A DNA stretch of 63,743 bases from NCBI GenBank assembly GCA_009783145.1, contig WRHR01000006.1, positions 1 to 63,743 on the forward strand, in the 5' to 3' direction. This DNA is from Alphaproteobacteria bacterium. Lineage in GTDB: Bacteria > Pseudomonadota > Alphaproteobacteria > Rs-D84. Positions 14,007 to 21,841 of this stretch are shown here, piece by piece. The notes beneath the pieces were generated by a model. It saw only the letters and a list, made by a program, of their open reading frames with translations, ran no database searches and was not told the DNA's origin. Positions within the stretch are counted from its first letter, which is position 1; each line of letters opens with the position of its first letter. A program made the translations under genes and the position numbers.

Positions 14007-14654
14007 TTAAAGTTCAGGATTATTTTTTGTTGCAACCCAAGATTGCATCCATTTATCCGCCTGTTCTCTTTCTGGATTTCTGTATGAATGTTGATTCTTT
14101 ACTTTCGGCGTATGTGGAATCTCGTTATTTTTCATCATTTGAAATAGGGTAGATTTATCGGACAGTTCGGCAAACTGGTATCCATTATCAAACTTTAATA
14201 TAAATGTCTTTAATAATTTGTTGTTTGCTACGTTTGTCTCAAAATGTTCTTTTTCATTAAACTGGCTTACATCTGTCGCAGCAATTCCAGGGTTATCATC
14301 ATAACCATAGAATACGTCTTCCAACGTCTCGTCGTGATAAAAAGCATTATCTTGGTTACCAGCATAAACATTTACCAAACAACATGGAATTTGCGGAAAA
14401 AGTTTTATGGCTCGTGATAATTTTATTCGTGAAAATTTGTTCCACATAACAAACGCGGATCCATGAACCAATCCACTTGTCTGAGTTTCATCGGTGAGAT
14501 GTCCATATACACGAAACAGATAATATGGCGGATTGTCCGTCCAAACTGGACTTTTGTAATATGTATCTTGAAAATCTTGAATACCCATCCAGGATTGCTG
14601 TTCCAGTGCTTTTGATATGTCTTCGGTGGAAAATTCAACAGCGTTATTTTTCAT
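14007..14654 (-). CDS. hypothetical cargo protein of the inverted-repeat island (215 aa)
   Basis: No family recognised. A soluble protein rich in aromatic residues (GIQDFQDTYYKSPVW, PPYYLFRVYGHLTDE, NVYAGNQDNAFYHDE) without signal peptide or membrane segment. It is the only complete gene between the 87-bp repeats and is read leftwards. Its AT content is higher than that of the surrounding housekeeping genes, consistent with transfer. An extended -10 (TGATATAAT) stands 6 nt before the ATG with no Shine-Dalgarno, so translation is probably leaderless. No transposase or recombinase domain can be seen in it. Confidence 0.7.
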   Translation of the reverse strand: MKNNAVEFSTEDISKALEQQSWMGIQDFQDTYYKSPVWTDNPPYYLFRVYGHLTDETQTSGLVHGSAFVMWNKFSRIKLSRAIKLFPQIPCCLVNVYAGNQDNAFYHDETLEDVFYGYDDNPGIAATDVSQFNEKEHFETNVANNKLLKTFILKFDNGYQFAELSDKSTLFQMMKNNEIPHTPKVKNQHSYRNPEREQADKWMQSWVATKNNPEL

Positions 14655-14660
14655 GTTCGT

Positions 14661-14669
14661 ATTATATCA
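14661..14669 (-). promoter_or_regulatory. extended -10 promoter, leaderless start
   Basis: TGATATAAT on the minus strand, 6 nt before the start codon at 14654. The transcript would begin at or next to the ATG. Confidence 0.6.
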
Positions 14670-14772
14670 CAAATAATGTATTTAGAAACTTAAAAAGTTG
14701 AAAATCCGCCATTGTTGGCGGATTTTCCTTGCTTTTACCCAAAATCAGCCCGATTTATTAAAAATTCATAAA

Positions 14773-14859
14773 ATATCTTGATTTTCCCGTAGATTCTGCT
14801 ATATATAGCGTTATAATTCTCATTTATAATAATTTTGCTGAGTTATCAGTATAAACCCC
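14773..14859. repeat. right 87-bp inverted repeat of the island
   Basis: Perfect inverted match to 13694-13780. It ends just upstream of the XRE regulator promoter region. Confidence 0.95.
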
Positions 14860-14905
14860 ATTTTTTTGCTTGAATCCTATTGAAAAATTTCCTATATAAC
14901 GAATC

Positions 14906-15340
14906 ATGGCAATGAACAAAAAGACAGTAGCTCCGAATATGGTCGACGCTTACATAGGTCAGCGCATTCGTCTGCGTCGCAATATTATGGCGATAACTCA
15001 AAAAGATCTGGCCGGAAAATGCGGCATCACTTTCCAGCAAATACAGAAATACGAGACCTCTGGAAACAGAATCTCCGCAAGCCGTCTGTTCCAAATCGCG
15101 GCGGCGCTGGAAACTCCGGTTGCGTTCTTTTTTGCAGGACTTACCCCCAGCCAGGCAAGCCCGATCGGAGATGCGGACTCGCCCTATGCGGCTTCAAAAA
15201 GATTCAAGGTCGCAGAACCGTCGGAAAACGATCCGATGGCCAGCAACGAAACGCTGAAGCTGATAAATCTTTATTGGAAATTGCCCAACGACGAAATGCG
15301 AAAGCATATCATGGCCTTGCTGGAAACTATGGGGAGCTAG
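14906..15340 (+). CDS. XRE-family transcriptional regulator
   Basis: A cytoplasmic DNA-binding regulator of 144 residues. Residues ~15-75 form a Cro/C1-type helix-turn-helix: GQRIRLRRNIMAITQKDLAGKCGITFQQIQKYETSGNRIS, followed by SRLFQIAAALETPVAFFF. The C-terminal half is polar and ends in a helical DEMRKHIMALLETM. This architecture is common in alphaproteobacteria. A TATATAAC box ends 5 nt before the ATG and no ribosome binding site is present, suggesting a very short leader. It lies next to the inverted-repeat island; whether it controls it is not shown. Confidence 0.9.
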   Translation: MAMNKKTVAPNMVDAYIGQRIRLRRNIMAITQKDLAGKCGITFQQIQKYETSGNRISASRLFQIAAALETPVAFFFAGLTPSQASPIGDADSPYAASKRFKVAEPSENDPMASNETLKLINLYWKLPNDEMRKHIMALLETMGS

Positions 15341-15341
15341 C

Positions 15342-15451
15342 GTGAAGGTGAAGGTGAAAGGTGGATTAGAGAATATGAATAACATTGTCCTTTATAAAGG
15401 ACAACATATATTGTTGCGCTGACTCACATGCACTTTCACTTGCACTTGCAC
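15342..15451. repeat. hexamer-arm hairpin element with GTCCTTTATAAAGGAC core
   Basis: Left arm GTGAAG units (15342-15364), core palindrome at 15387-15402, then TTGTTGCGCTGACT, and a right arm of CTTTCAC/CTTGCA units (15429-15451) complementary to the left. Nearly the same layout as 45301-45412. Confidence 0.85.
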
Positions 15452-16158
15452 AATAATTTAAACATCGCCAAATACTCGATATTCCCGCTGCCGCCCTTCA
15501 CGGGCGATTCGATTGTTCCGATATGTTCGTAACCCAGCCGCGTGAAAGATTCCACGGCTTTTTTTATGCTCGTCTCGCGATCTTTTTCCGATTTTATAAC
15601 GCCATTATGCTTGGCCGCAACCGCGCGCGGAACCTCGAACTGGGGCTTTATAAGCGCGATAATATGTGCGGGGTGCCAGTTTGCGACATTTTGCGCGATA
15701 TTGGACAAGGAAATAAACGAGACATCGATAACCGCCAAATCAATCGGCGCGATCGGGAGCAGGGCGCGGATATCGGTATTTTCAAGAGATACGACGCGCG
15801 GATTGTTTTTCAACTCCGAAATCATCTGGCCGGTGCCGACTTCGACCGCGAAAACTTTCGCGGCGCCGCGATTTAATAAAACCTCGGTAAAGCCGCCGGT
15901 GCTGGCGCCGACATCCAGGCAGGCAAGGCCGGCCGGATTAACACCGAAATAATCCAAAGCATGTATAAGCTTCAAACTTCCGCGTCCGGATTTATAGGGA
16001 AGATAAATTACTTTAACTTTATCTGATTGTTTTATGATTTGACTAGGCTTTTTGCGCGCAATGCCATTTATAAAAACGAGACCTAAATCGATCGCGGCGG
16101 CAGCTTTAGCACGCGTTGGATATAAATTTTGTTGAACAAGATGAACATCCAATCGCAT
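15436..16158 (-). CDS. tlyA: TlyA-family rRNA 2'-O-methyltransferase
   Basis: Predicted ribose methyltransferase acting on 16S/23S rRNA. An S4 RNA-binding domain (residues 1-60: RLDVHLVQQNLYPTRAKAAAAI) is followed by an FtsJ-type domain with the SAM motif CLDVGASTGGFTEVLLNRGA (about 80-100) and the later DLAVIDVSFISL. The start at 16158 is chosen because its ATG overlaps the stop of the upstream hydrolase as TAATG, the usual sign of coupling; the open frame extends 10 codons further up but no site supports that. Length (240 aa) matches the family. Confidence 0.93.
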   Translation of the reverse strand: MRLDVHLVQQNLYPTRAKAAAAIDLGLVFINGIARKKPSQIIKQSDKVKVIYLPYKSGRGSLKLIHALDYFGVNPAGLACLDVGASTGGFTEVLLNRGAAKVFAVEVGTGQMISELKNNPRVVSLENTDIRALLPIAPIDLAVIDVSFISLSNIAQNVANWHPAHIIALIKPQFEVPRAVAAKHNGVIKSEKDRETSIKKAVESFTRLGYEHIGTIESPVKGGSGNIEYLAMFKLLCKCK

Positions 16159-16784
16159 TAATATTGCCCACGATCTTTTTTTACCCATTCCATAATCATT
16201 TTCTTAAAATTCGGGGTCCATTTGCCGTGCAGGCTATCGAAATCGCAAATATAGTCAAGGTGAGCCTCCATCGATCTTATATATTTCCAAGTATCGGCCA
16301 CATTGGGCGGAATTTCGATATCTTTGCCTGCGGCCGCCCATAAAATCGGAGTCGTTTTATTCATTCCGGCATGTAGAAATTCGCGCGAGTAAAAGGGCAC
16401 TATCGCGACGGCTTTTTCGGGTTTTATTATGTCGTTCAAAACCAGCCAAAGCGCCATAAATCCGCCTTGGGACGCCCCGCAAAGTATAAATTTCTTCAGT
16501 TTGCGCCGGCTGATTTCTTTCTTGATAAATTCGGCGCTTTGTTGGATTTCCGCCATTACCAACCTTGGGTCGCGGTCTTTATACTTTCCAACCGGGTTCT
16601 GGAACCAAGAAAATTTGCCGGGATGGTCGAGGCTGGAGTGGGGCGCATTAAAAGAAATGACGTTTTCCTTGCCCCCGGCAAGCCGCCGAATAAACTTAAC
16701 CCGATCTGCGGCATCTTTATCAATAATAAGATCTTCCTGCCCGACGCTTGAGTCAGCCCCTTGAAGATATATAAGTTTAGTCAT
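16158..16784 (-). CDS. alpha/beta hydrolase, phospholipase/carboxylesterase type
   Basis: A soluble esterase-like protein of 208 residues. The nucleophile elbow GASQGG is at about residues 102-107, the acid is likely in AAGKDIEIP (about 155) and the catalytic His in DSLHGKW (about 186), giving the Ser-Asp-His triad of the Abhydrolase_2 family. It has no signal peptide. Its stop overlaps the tlyA start. The substrate cannot be told from the sequence. Confidence 0.85.
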   Translation of the reverse strand: MTKLIYLQGADSSVGQEDLIIDKDAADRVKFIRRLAGGKENVISFNAPHSSLDHPGKFSWFQNPVGKYKDRDPRLVMAEIQQSAEFIKKEISRRKLKKFILCGASQGGFMALWLVLNDIIKPEKAVAIVPFYSREFLHAGMNKTTPILWAAAGKDIEIPPNVADTWKYIRSMEAHLDYICDFDSLHGKWTPNFKKMIMEWVKKDRGQY

Positions 16785-16990
16785 AAAAACTCCGTGCTAC
16801 TGCGAAACAAAAAAACTCCTGATATTATGTATTGTTGCGGCTTGGGGCCCCGTGTCCCAAACGCGACTATACATAATATCCATTATGCGCCTTTGTGATA
16901 TAATATATCTTGTCACCCTGCAAAAGAAAATTTGGGGTGCGATTTTCTCTCTCATCGCGCCCCACCACTACTAAAATTGCCACTACCGAA
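16785..16990. other. intergenic stretch with an orphan promoter-like box
   Basis: No gene is visible. A TGTGATATAAT box at about 16892-16903 points right into ~90 bp without an ORF, so a small RNA is possible. GATATTATGT and ACATAATATC form an inverted pair around 16820-16880, and TTGTTGCGGC recalls the tail of the heptamer-hairpin elements. Confidence 0.3.
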
Positions 16991-17380
16991 CTATCCCAAA
17001 ATCTTTTTCTTTTCAGCGTCGAATTCTTTCTGGCTGATGATTCCCTTTTGCTTTAACTTATGCAGCTTTTCCAACTTATCCGCGATGTCCACCTCCGCCA
17101 AGGCTCCGGCGGACAAGTCGCCCGCGTAACCCCTGCACTGACCCGGCTGCCTGCCCACCGGAGCCTCGGCGGAGGTGGGCCATACCAGCGCCAGAACCAG
17201 CGCAACCAGCCAGGTTATCCCCAAGAATATCCCGCACCAGGAAAGTACCGTGATTGTCGTCAGCTCGGCCCCGGAAATCCCGCGTCCGCGCGCGATAAGT
17301 ATCGGTATCTGAATCACAAACACCAGCGCAACTATACATAATACCGCTATCGCAAACATTAAAAACCAAGCCATTGCCAT
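16991..17380 (-). CDS. small membrane protein with C-terminal SHOCT domain
   Basis: 129 residues. Two or three membrane segments occupy the first ~70 residues, a variable linker follows, and the end is a clear SHOCT motif (ADKLEKLHKLKQKGIISQKEFDAEKKKIL). SHOCT tails are found on many small membrane proteins and are thought to mediate oligomerisation. The linker is made of two palindromic repeat copies (17094-17113 and 17153-17180) read in frame (TSAEAPVGRQP, GDLSAGALAEVD), so membrane part and tail are held apart by repeat-derived residues. Confidence 0.8.
   Translation of the reverse strand: MAMAWFLMFAIAVLCIVALVFVIQIPILIARGRGISGAELTTITVLSWCGIFLGITWLVALVLALVWPTSAEAPVGRQPGQCRGYAGDLSAGALAEVDIADKLEKLHKLKQKGIISQKEFDAEKKKILG
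17094..17113. repeat. in-frame palindrome in the SHOCT protein gene, copy 1
   Basis: TCCGCC/GGCGGA arms around AAGGCTCC, in the linker before the SHOCT domain. Confidence 0.8.
17153..17180. repeat. in-frame palindrome in the SHOCT protein gene, copy 2
   Basis: GCCCACC/GGTGGGC arms around the GCCTCGGC centre, 40 bp from copy 1. Confidence 0.8.
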
Positions 17381-17395
17381 TTGTGCCCCCTTTTC

Positions 17396-17833
17396 TTAAC
17401 TGATTTCTTTAATCCTGCGAATCCGGCGCTCTATCGCGTCGAACGGAGCGTCCAGGAACTCCTGCACGCAAAGCATCGCGATTTCCGGGTCGATTTCTTC
17501 CGAAGAAAGCGCAAGCACATTTATATCGTCATGGAATCTGTCCTCGCGCGCTTGTTCCGGCCTTTCACACCTCGTCGCGCGGATATGACGGAATCTGTTG
17601 GCCGCTATCTGCGCGCCGCCTCCGAAACCGCATATCACTATCCCGCGCCCGTCCGGATCGTTCAGCATAGCATCCGTCACGCGTTTTGTAATCTCAGGAA
17701 AATCCACCATCGTCTTTGGGTCGTCCGTGCCAAGATTCACAACCTTGTGCCCCGCCGCGTTCAACATCTCTATCAAATAAAGCTTCAGCCCCACGCCCCG
17801 ATGGTCGGCCGATATATAGATATTATTCGACAT
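17396..17833 (-). CDS. rpiB: ribose-5-phosphate isomerase B
   Basis: Interconverts ribose-5-phosphate and ribulose-5-phosphate in the pentose phosphate pathway. The 145 residues match RpiB: N-terminal YISADHRGVGLKLYL, the catalytic Cys in IVICGFGGGAQIAANRF (about residue 66), and the C-terminal FLDAPFDAIERRIRRI. The family usually has CGTGIG where this one has CGFGGG, a visible deviation. Its start overlaps the end of the bactofilin gene by 11 nt. Confidence 0.85.
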   Translation of the reverse strand: MSNNIYISADHRGVGLKLYLIEMLNAAGHKVVNLGTDDPKTMVDFPEITKRVTDAMLNDPDGRGIVICGFGGGAQIAANRFRHIRATRCERPEQAREDRFHDDINVLALSSEEIDPEIAMLCVQEFLDAPFDAIERRIRRIKEIS

Positions 17834-18182
17834 CGCACGCGCCTCCTTTTCTGCAGACCAGCCTGCACTCCAGCTTATTATTATTCGTGATATTCAATTT
17901 CTTATAAGACAAGACGCCCGTCATCTCCGCGTCCGAGAATATATTCGCCACGTCCACGGTCGCAGGCCCGTCCATAAATCCATGCAGAAAAAGATTCTTC
18001 GCGACCAGCTTGCCGATTACCCTGCCTCCGCGCCCGATCACCACGGTATCCGCCAAGACCTTGCCGTTCACCGTTCCGTGAATCTGGACTATGTCGTTGT
18101 TCTTTATATCGCCGGTGACCTTGGCGCCCGCGCCGATTATCGTTGGGCTGGTTTTTTCTTTAGAGTTGGTAAATGCGAACAT
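17823..18182 (-). CDS. bactofilin
   Basis: A cytoskeletal beta-helical polymer protein of 119 residues. The core (TIIGAGAKVTGDIKNNDIVQIHGTVNGKVLADTVVIGRGGRVIGKLVAKNLFLHG) shows the ~20-residue repeats of the DUF583/bactofilin fold. A Cys-containing tail (RLVCRKGGACDVE) is unusual and may bind metal or be a repeat artefact. It starts 2 nt after the M23 peptidase stop, the arrangement seen where bactofilins position a peptidoglycan endopeptidase. Confidence 0.9.
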   Translation of the reverse strand: MFAFTNSKEKTSPTIIGAGAKVTGDIKNNDIVQIHGTVNGKVLADTVVIGRGGRVIGKLVAKNLFLHGFMDGPATVDVANIFSDAEMTGVLSYKKLNITNNNKLECRLVCRKGGACDVE

Positions 18183-18184
18183 AT

Positions 18185-19462
18185 TTATTCTCCCTTTACA
18201 AACGAATAAGGATTAAACGGGTTGTCGTTATATCGGATTTCATAGTGCAGATGCGGGCCCGTCGTGCGGCCGGAGTTTCCGCCCAACCCTATGATATCCT
18301 TGGCGCGCACGATGTCGCCGCGCTGGACGCTGAACTTCGACAGGTGCGCGTAAAGCGTCGTGAAGCCCAGCCCGTGCTCTACCTCCACCACCTTGCCATA
18401 TCCGACTTTCTCGCCCACGAATACCACCCTGCCCGGCGCCACGGCGAATAAGGGCGTGCCCGCGACTCCGGCGAAATCAATTCCTTTGTGCGGAACGGTC
18501 TTGCCGTCCAATGGGTGCTCGCGCTCGCCGTATTTTGACGTAATAGTCGGCTTTTTGACCGGCGCGCCCAGCGGCAAGATAGAAATCGCGCGGGACAAGC
18601 CATGCCACATGTCTATCTTCTCGGCAAGCTCCTTGTACTTTTGATCTATATCCTTGTCCAAATCGAAAGGCGTTATCGCGCCGCCGACGATATTGTTGCT
18701 GAATGACAGCGCCTGCTGTGCCAAAGCCTTGTCGTTCAGGCCCAGACTTGCCAGCGTTCCGCGGATTTTGCCCACGTTCTTATTCACCGAATCCAGGTTT
18801 TCCCTGGTAAGCTTCGCCACGCGCTCGTAAATCTGCACCGAAGCGTCCCCGACCGTAACCATTGACTTTTCCAGGTTTTTGTTGGCTTCGCGCAGTTGGC
18901 GGTTTTCTTCGCGCGTAAGCTCGTATTCGACCGATATCTCTGATACCTTGGTAATTTCCGGCGCATAGTCCGCGTCCGTCATCATATTTCCGATGCGCGT
19001 CCCCAGCATTTCTATCTGCGCCCAGGTATTGACCCGGCGCTTCAAAAGGTCTTCCAACGCGTCTTTTTTCAGATTCTTGCCGTTTATAATCTTGTCGTCT
19101 ATGTTGTTCATTTCCTTGTGCAGATCGGCGTATCCTTTATAGAAAGCGCCCAAATCCGACATATGCTGAGCGTGCTGGGCGCGGGCTTCCTCTAATTGAC
19201 GAGTGCGCTTTTGCAGCAATGGGCGGTGATATACGAAAACATAGGTGGACCACGCCGCCCAGATGACCAGGACGACTTTGCCCATAGTCCTTGCGAACCG
19301 CCAGAAAGAGGTTTGATGGAACGATTTGATGTCTCCGTTCAAAGTGGTGATAACAAAATCGCGCGGCGGAAAGATGCGTGCGACAAGGCGCCAGACCGCG
19401 CGAAACGGCGCGGTCAAAAGAGACACCAGGGAAGAATAATAACGTGCTATCCAGTTTAACAT
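18185..19462 (-). CDS. M23 (LytM) peptidoglycan endopeptidase, membrane anchored
   Basis: 425 residues. One membrane helix near residues 60-82 (VVLVIWAAWSTYVFVYH) is followed by a long periplasmic coiled coil (about 90-230) and the C-terminal LytM domain. Zinc ligands are intact: HKGIDFAG and HLHYE, plus YAHLS. It would cut peptide cross-links in the wall. Its position directly before the bactofilin gene suggests that the two shape the cell together, as known for bactofilin-M23 pairs; that link is inferred from context. Confidence 0.92.
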   Translation of the reverse strand: MLNWIARYYSSLVSLLTAPFRAVWRLVARIFPPRDFVITTLNGDIKSFHQTSFWRFARTMGKVVLVIWAAWSTYVFVYHRPLLQKRTRQLEEARAQHAQHMSDLGAFYKGYADLHKEMNNIDDKIINGKNLKKDALEDLLKRRVNTWAQIEMLGTRIGNMMTDADYAPEITKVSEISVEYELTREENRQLREANKNLEKSMVTVGDASVQIYERVAKLTRENLDSVNKNVGKIRGTLASLGLNDKALAQQALSFSNNIVGGAITPFDLDKDIDQKYKELAEKIDMWHGLSRAISILPLGAPVKKPTITSKYGEREHPLDGKTVPHKGIDFAGVAGTPLFAVAPGRVVFVGEKVGYGKVVEVEHGLGFTTLYAHLSKFSVQRGDIVRAKDIIGLGGNSGRTTGPHLHYEIRYNDNPFNPYSFVKGE

Positions 19463-19504
19463 GCTTGGGATACTATACTACCCAAGGAAACGGGTGTCAA
19501 GAGG

Positions 19505-19580
19505 CCCATTAATGACTAATGACAAATGACTAATTGGGCGCTTATATTGGTCATTCGTAATTAGTCATTAGTCATTAAAA
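19505..19580. repeat. heptamer-arm hairpin element without core palindrome
   Basis: TAATGAC-type units on the left and their complement ATTAGTC on the right flank a short spacer (TTGGGCGCTTATATTGG). Confidence 0.75.
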
Positions 19581-19600
19581 AACCCGCGCTTTGCGCGGGA
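19577..19600 (-). terminator. terminator of mscL
   Basis: CCCGCGC/GCGCGGG hairpin with a T run on the minus strand, 4 nt after the mscL stop. Confidence 0.85.
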
Positions 19601-19603
19601 TTT

Positions 19604-20107
19604 TTACTTCACAATCTTCTTTATTTTCTTTCTTATAACGCCCAGCTTTTTAATGGGATTTATATCTTTTATCAACTTATCGATCCCGGCTTCGGGCGCC
19701 AAAGGCGCATCCACGGGAACCACATCCGCGCAGCAATTCGGGCACTTGGTCGCCTTGACCGATATATTAGTAAAGCAATAAGGGCATTCGCGCGTGGTCG
19801 CGGACTTGGCCGTCCTGAAATTATTTACCATCTTTATGAATAAGAATACCGCGAACATTGTCAGGATAAAACTGACCAGCGAATTCATAAACAGCCCTAT
19901 TCCGATTTTCGTATTCCCCAGCGAAATCGCAATATCGGACATGTCCGTATTGCCCAGCAGCAGTCCGATCGGCGGCATGATGACGTCTTTGACCAGCGAA
20001 TTCACGACGCTGTTCATAGCCGCTCCGGCAATAACGCCGACCGCCATGTCTATCGCACTGCCACGCTCCGCGAATTCGCGGAATTCTTTCAGGAATTTTC
20101 CAATCAT
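19604..20107 (-). CDS. mscL: large-conductance mechanosensitive channel with zinc-ribbon tail
   Basis: An inner-membrane pore that opens under osmotic downshock. The N-terminus FLKEFREFAERGSAIDMAVGVIAGAAMNSVVNSLVKDVIMPPIG is canonical (TM1 and its cytoplasmic helix), and TM2 is at about 70-92 (GLFMNSLVSFILTMFAVFLFIKM). After TM2 the usual helical bundle is preceded by a CxxC...CxxC zinc ribbon (CPYCFTNISVKATKCPNCC, about 110-130), making it 167 residues instead of ~140. The zinc-ribbon insertion is the unusual feature. Confidence 0.95.
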   Translation of the reverse strand: MIGKFLKEFREFAERGSAIDMAVGVIAGAAMNSVVNSLVKDVIMPPIGLLLGNTDMSDIAISLGNTKIGIGLFMNSLVSFILTMFAVFLFIKMVNNFRTAKSATTRECPYCFTNISVKATKCPNCCADVVPVDAPLAPEAGIDKLIKDINPIKKLGVIRKKIKKIVK

Positions 20108-20137
20108 ATTAACCCTCCATCAATAATTAAACCGGCC

Positions 20138-20719
20138 TTATGTCTTTTTCTGATGCTTCTTTATAGCGGCGACGGTCTTGGCCAGAGTTTTGGACAGATG
20201 CTCGTCATTCGTTTCAACAACGATATCCGCCTCGGCATAAATTTTGTATCTTTCGGCAATCAAAGTGGAAAGGATTTTCTTTGAATCGGCATTCAGCAAT
20301 TGGGGCCGCGTATCGCGGAAATTCGTGCGCTTTACCAATAAATCGAGGTCCGCCTTCAGCCATATCGTCAGGGCTTTTTCCAGCGCCAGCTTTCGCACGG
20401 CGGGAGTGATGAAGGCGCCCTCGCCCGTCGAGATTACTTTCAGATAAGGCGGCGAGGACAGCAATCGGGCCAGCACGCGCTCTTCCACCCGGCGGAATTC
20501 CTCTTCCCCATAAAGCGAGAAGATATCGACGACGGAACATCCAGCGGCGGCTTCTATCTCCTTGTCGGAATCGACGAAAGGAATATCCAGGCGCCGCGCA
20601 AGCATCCGGCCGACCGATGTCTTTCCCGCGCCCATCAGGCCCACCATAACGATCGGCCTGTCCAAGTTTATATTAGTGTTGCTGGTCATGCCGGAAATGA
20701 TACAAGTCCCTTGAGCCAT
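20138..20719 (-). CDS. aroK: shikimate kinase
   Basis: Phosphorylates shikimate with ATP in aromatic amino acid synthesis. The Walker A is GLMGAGKTS (near residue 30 from this start), followed by DSDKEIE, and the lid region has RDTRPQLL. The usual GGG that contacts shikimate reads GEG here (STGEGAFI), a deviation to note. Neither ATG (20719 or 20689) has a Shine-Dalgarno; 20689 would start closer to the conserved core. The gene begins 13 nt after a small DUF6496-like gene. Confidence 0.92.
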   Translation of the reverse strand: MAQGTCIISGMTSNTNINLDRPIVMVGLMGAGKTSVGRMLARRLDIPFVDSDKEIEAAAGCSVVDIFSLYGEEEFRRVEERVLARLLSSPPYLKVISTGEGAFITPAVRKLALEKALTIWLKADLDLLVKRTNFRDTRPQLLNADSKKILSTLIAERYKIYAEADIVVETNDEHLSKTLAKTVAAIKKHQKKT

Positions 20720-20732
20720 GCGCAAGAGTTTT

Positions 20733-20885
20733 TTATTTCCTTTTCTTTCCTGCGCACTTGTATGAATTTTTGTCGGCGACCGACAAAGCGATCGCGACTG
20801 CCTGCCTATGCGGACGCCCTTGCTTCACTTCGGTGCGGATGTTTTCCGAGATGGCTTTGCGCGAACAGCCTTTTACTAGTGGCAT
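20733..20885 (-). CDS. small DUF6496-like protein (50 aa)
   Basis: A short basic protein, MPLVKGCSRKAISENIRTEV then KQGRPHRQAVAIALSVA. This is the pattern of the conserved small MPLVKGKS...NIKTE...GKPQKQAVAIA family seen in phages and bacteria; its function is unknown. A perfect AAAGGAGGAG ribosome binding site precedes the ATG. It sits just upstream of aroK in the same direction. Confidence 0.8.
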   Translation of the reverse strand: MPLVKGCSRKAISENIRTEVKQGRPHRQAVAIALSVADKNSYKCAGKKRK

Positions 20886-20955
20886 TATCTCCTCCTTTTG
20901 CGTGCAAAGAAGAATACCATTTTCACGATTTAAAAAACATAGGATTAAAGACTTA

Positions 20956-21783
20956 TTACATACACAGCAGTCTTATCATTTCCGATACCGGTATGCGCTC
21001 TTGGACCCAGGTGTCCGTGTTGTATCCCTTCCAGCTCATACTGGTGACAGACGAGGGACCCGTTCTGGTTTCCGTCGCCACGGCCACGGTGTTTTTCTCG
21101 GTGCCTCTTATATTGGAGTTATAAAACATTATTTCGTCTATGATTCTCGACAGGTATTCGTCGACTTTGGAATTATCCAGCATTCGGTTTTTGCTTGCGC
21201 AGAACTCCTGATAGGTAAAGCATTTATTTCCCATATTGACGCGCGCATGATCGCTGAAATCTCTCAACGCATAGGCATATCCCAGCGCGAAGCACCAATG
21301 GGCGTAACCAAGAAAGTCGCATATCGTATCCAGCCTTCCGCTTGCGGGGCCGGTCTCGCGGGCGGAAATCTGCCCGGACAAGGTCGGATCATGATGGAAA
21401 AAACTGTTATATTTTGCATATCTGTCCAAGCACTCGTCCTTGCTCCCGACAAAGGAGCCTTTCAGATAATTTATATACTGGGATTTCGTACTGATAATCA
21501 CGTAATCTTGCGACGGAGCGGGAGGCGGCGTTCCGGTCTGCGCGGCCGGAACATTAAGGCGCGGCGATCCTTTGCCGCCCATCGGGCCGGCGCGCGGCGT
21601 TATCAACGCGCGTACCAAAGTCGACATATCCGAATAAATCTCGGAATAAACGGAAGACAGCAATGGGATTGAATCGGCATTATCGTATGAGGGGCGCGAA
21701 GGCTGCGAACCTTCCGACCGCGGCGACGGTATCGCCGCAAGCGGAACAAGCGATAAAAGCGTAAAAACACAAAGCCCGCGCAA
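20956..21783 (-). CDS. exported hypothetical protein (275 aa)
   Basis: Family unknown. A signal peptide (LCVFTLLSLVPLAAIPS) is followed by a Pro-rich low-complexity segment and a folded-looking domain from about residue 95 with several Cys (DECLDRY, DTICDFLGYAHWCFALGYAYAL, KCFTYQEFC) that could pair as disulfides in the periplasm. It ends in a hydrophobic MIRLLCM. It stands alone between the DUF6496-like gene and a methyltransferase-like gene. Confidence 0.75.
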   Translation of the reverse strand: MRGLCVFTLLSLVPLAAIPSPRSEGSQPSRPSYDNADSIPLLSSVYSEIYSDMSTLVRALITPRAGPMGGKGSPRLNVPAAQTGTPPPAPSQDYVIISTKSQYINYLKGSFVGSKDECLDRYAKYNSFFHHDPTLSGQISARETGPASGRLDTICDFLGYAHWCFALGYAYALRDFSDHARVNMGNKCFTYQEFCASKNRMLDNSKVDEYLSRIIDEIMFYNSNIRGTEKNTVAVATETRTGPSSVTSMSWKGYNTDTWVQERIPVSEMIRLLCM

Positions 21784-21841
21784 TTTAGCCCTCTCCCCTA
21801 ATATTAGGCTAATTTTAACAGAAACATTCGCTTTTTTGAAG

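Noticed and set aside
13694-14859. Classical insertion sequence
   Set aside because: Despite the inverted repeats no transposase motif is visible in the enclosed gene or remnant, so only a non-autonomous or inverting element is claimed.
20758-21672. A 304-codon open frame on the plus strand
   Set aside because: It lies mostly antisense to the exported protein at 20956-21783 and has shadow-like composition (Arg/His/Ala rich, no motif). The minus-strand protein has a signal peptide and Cys pattern.
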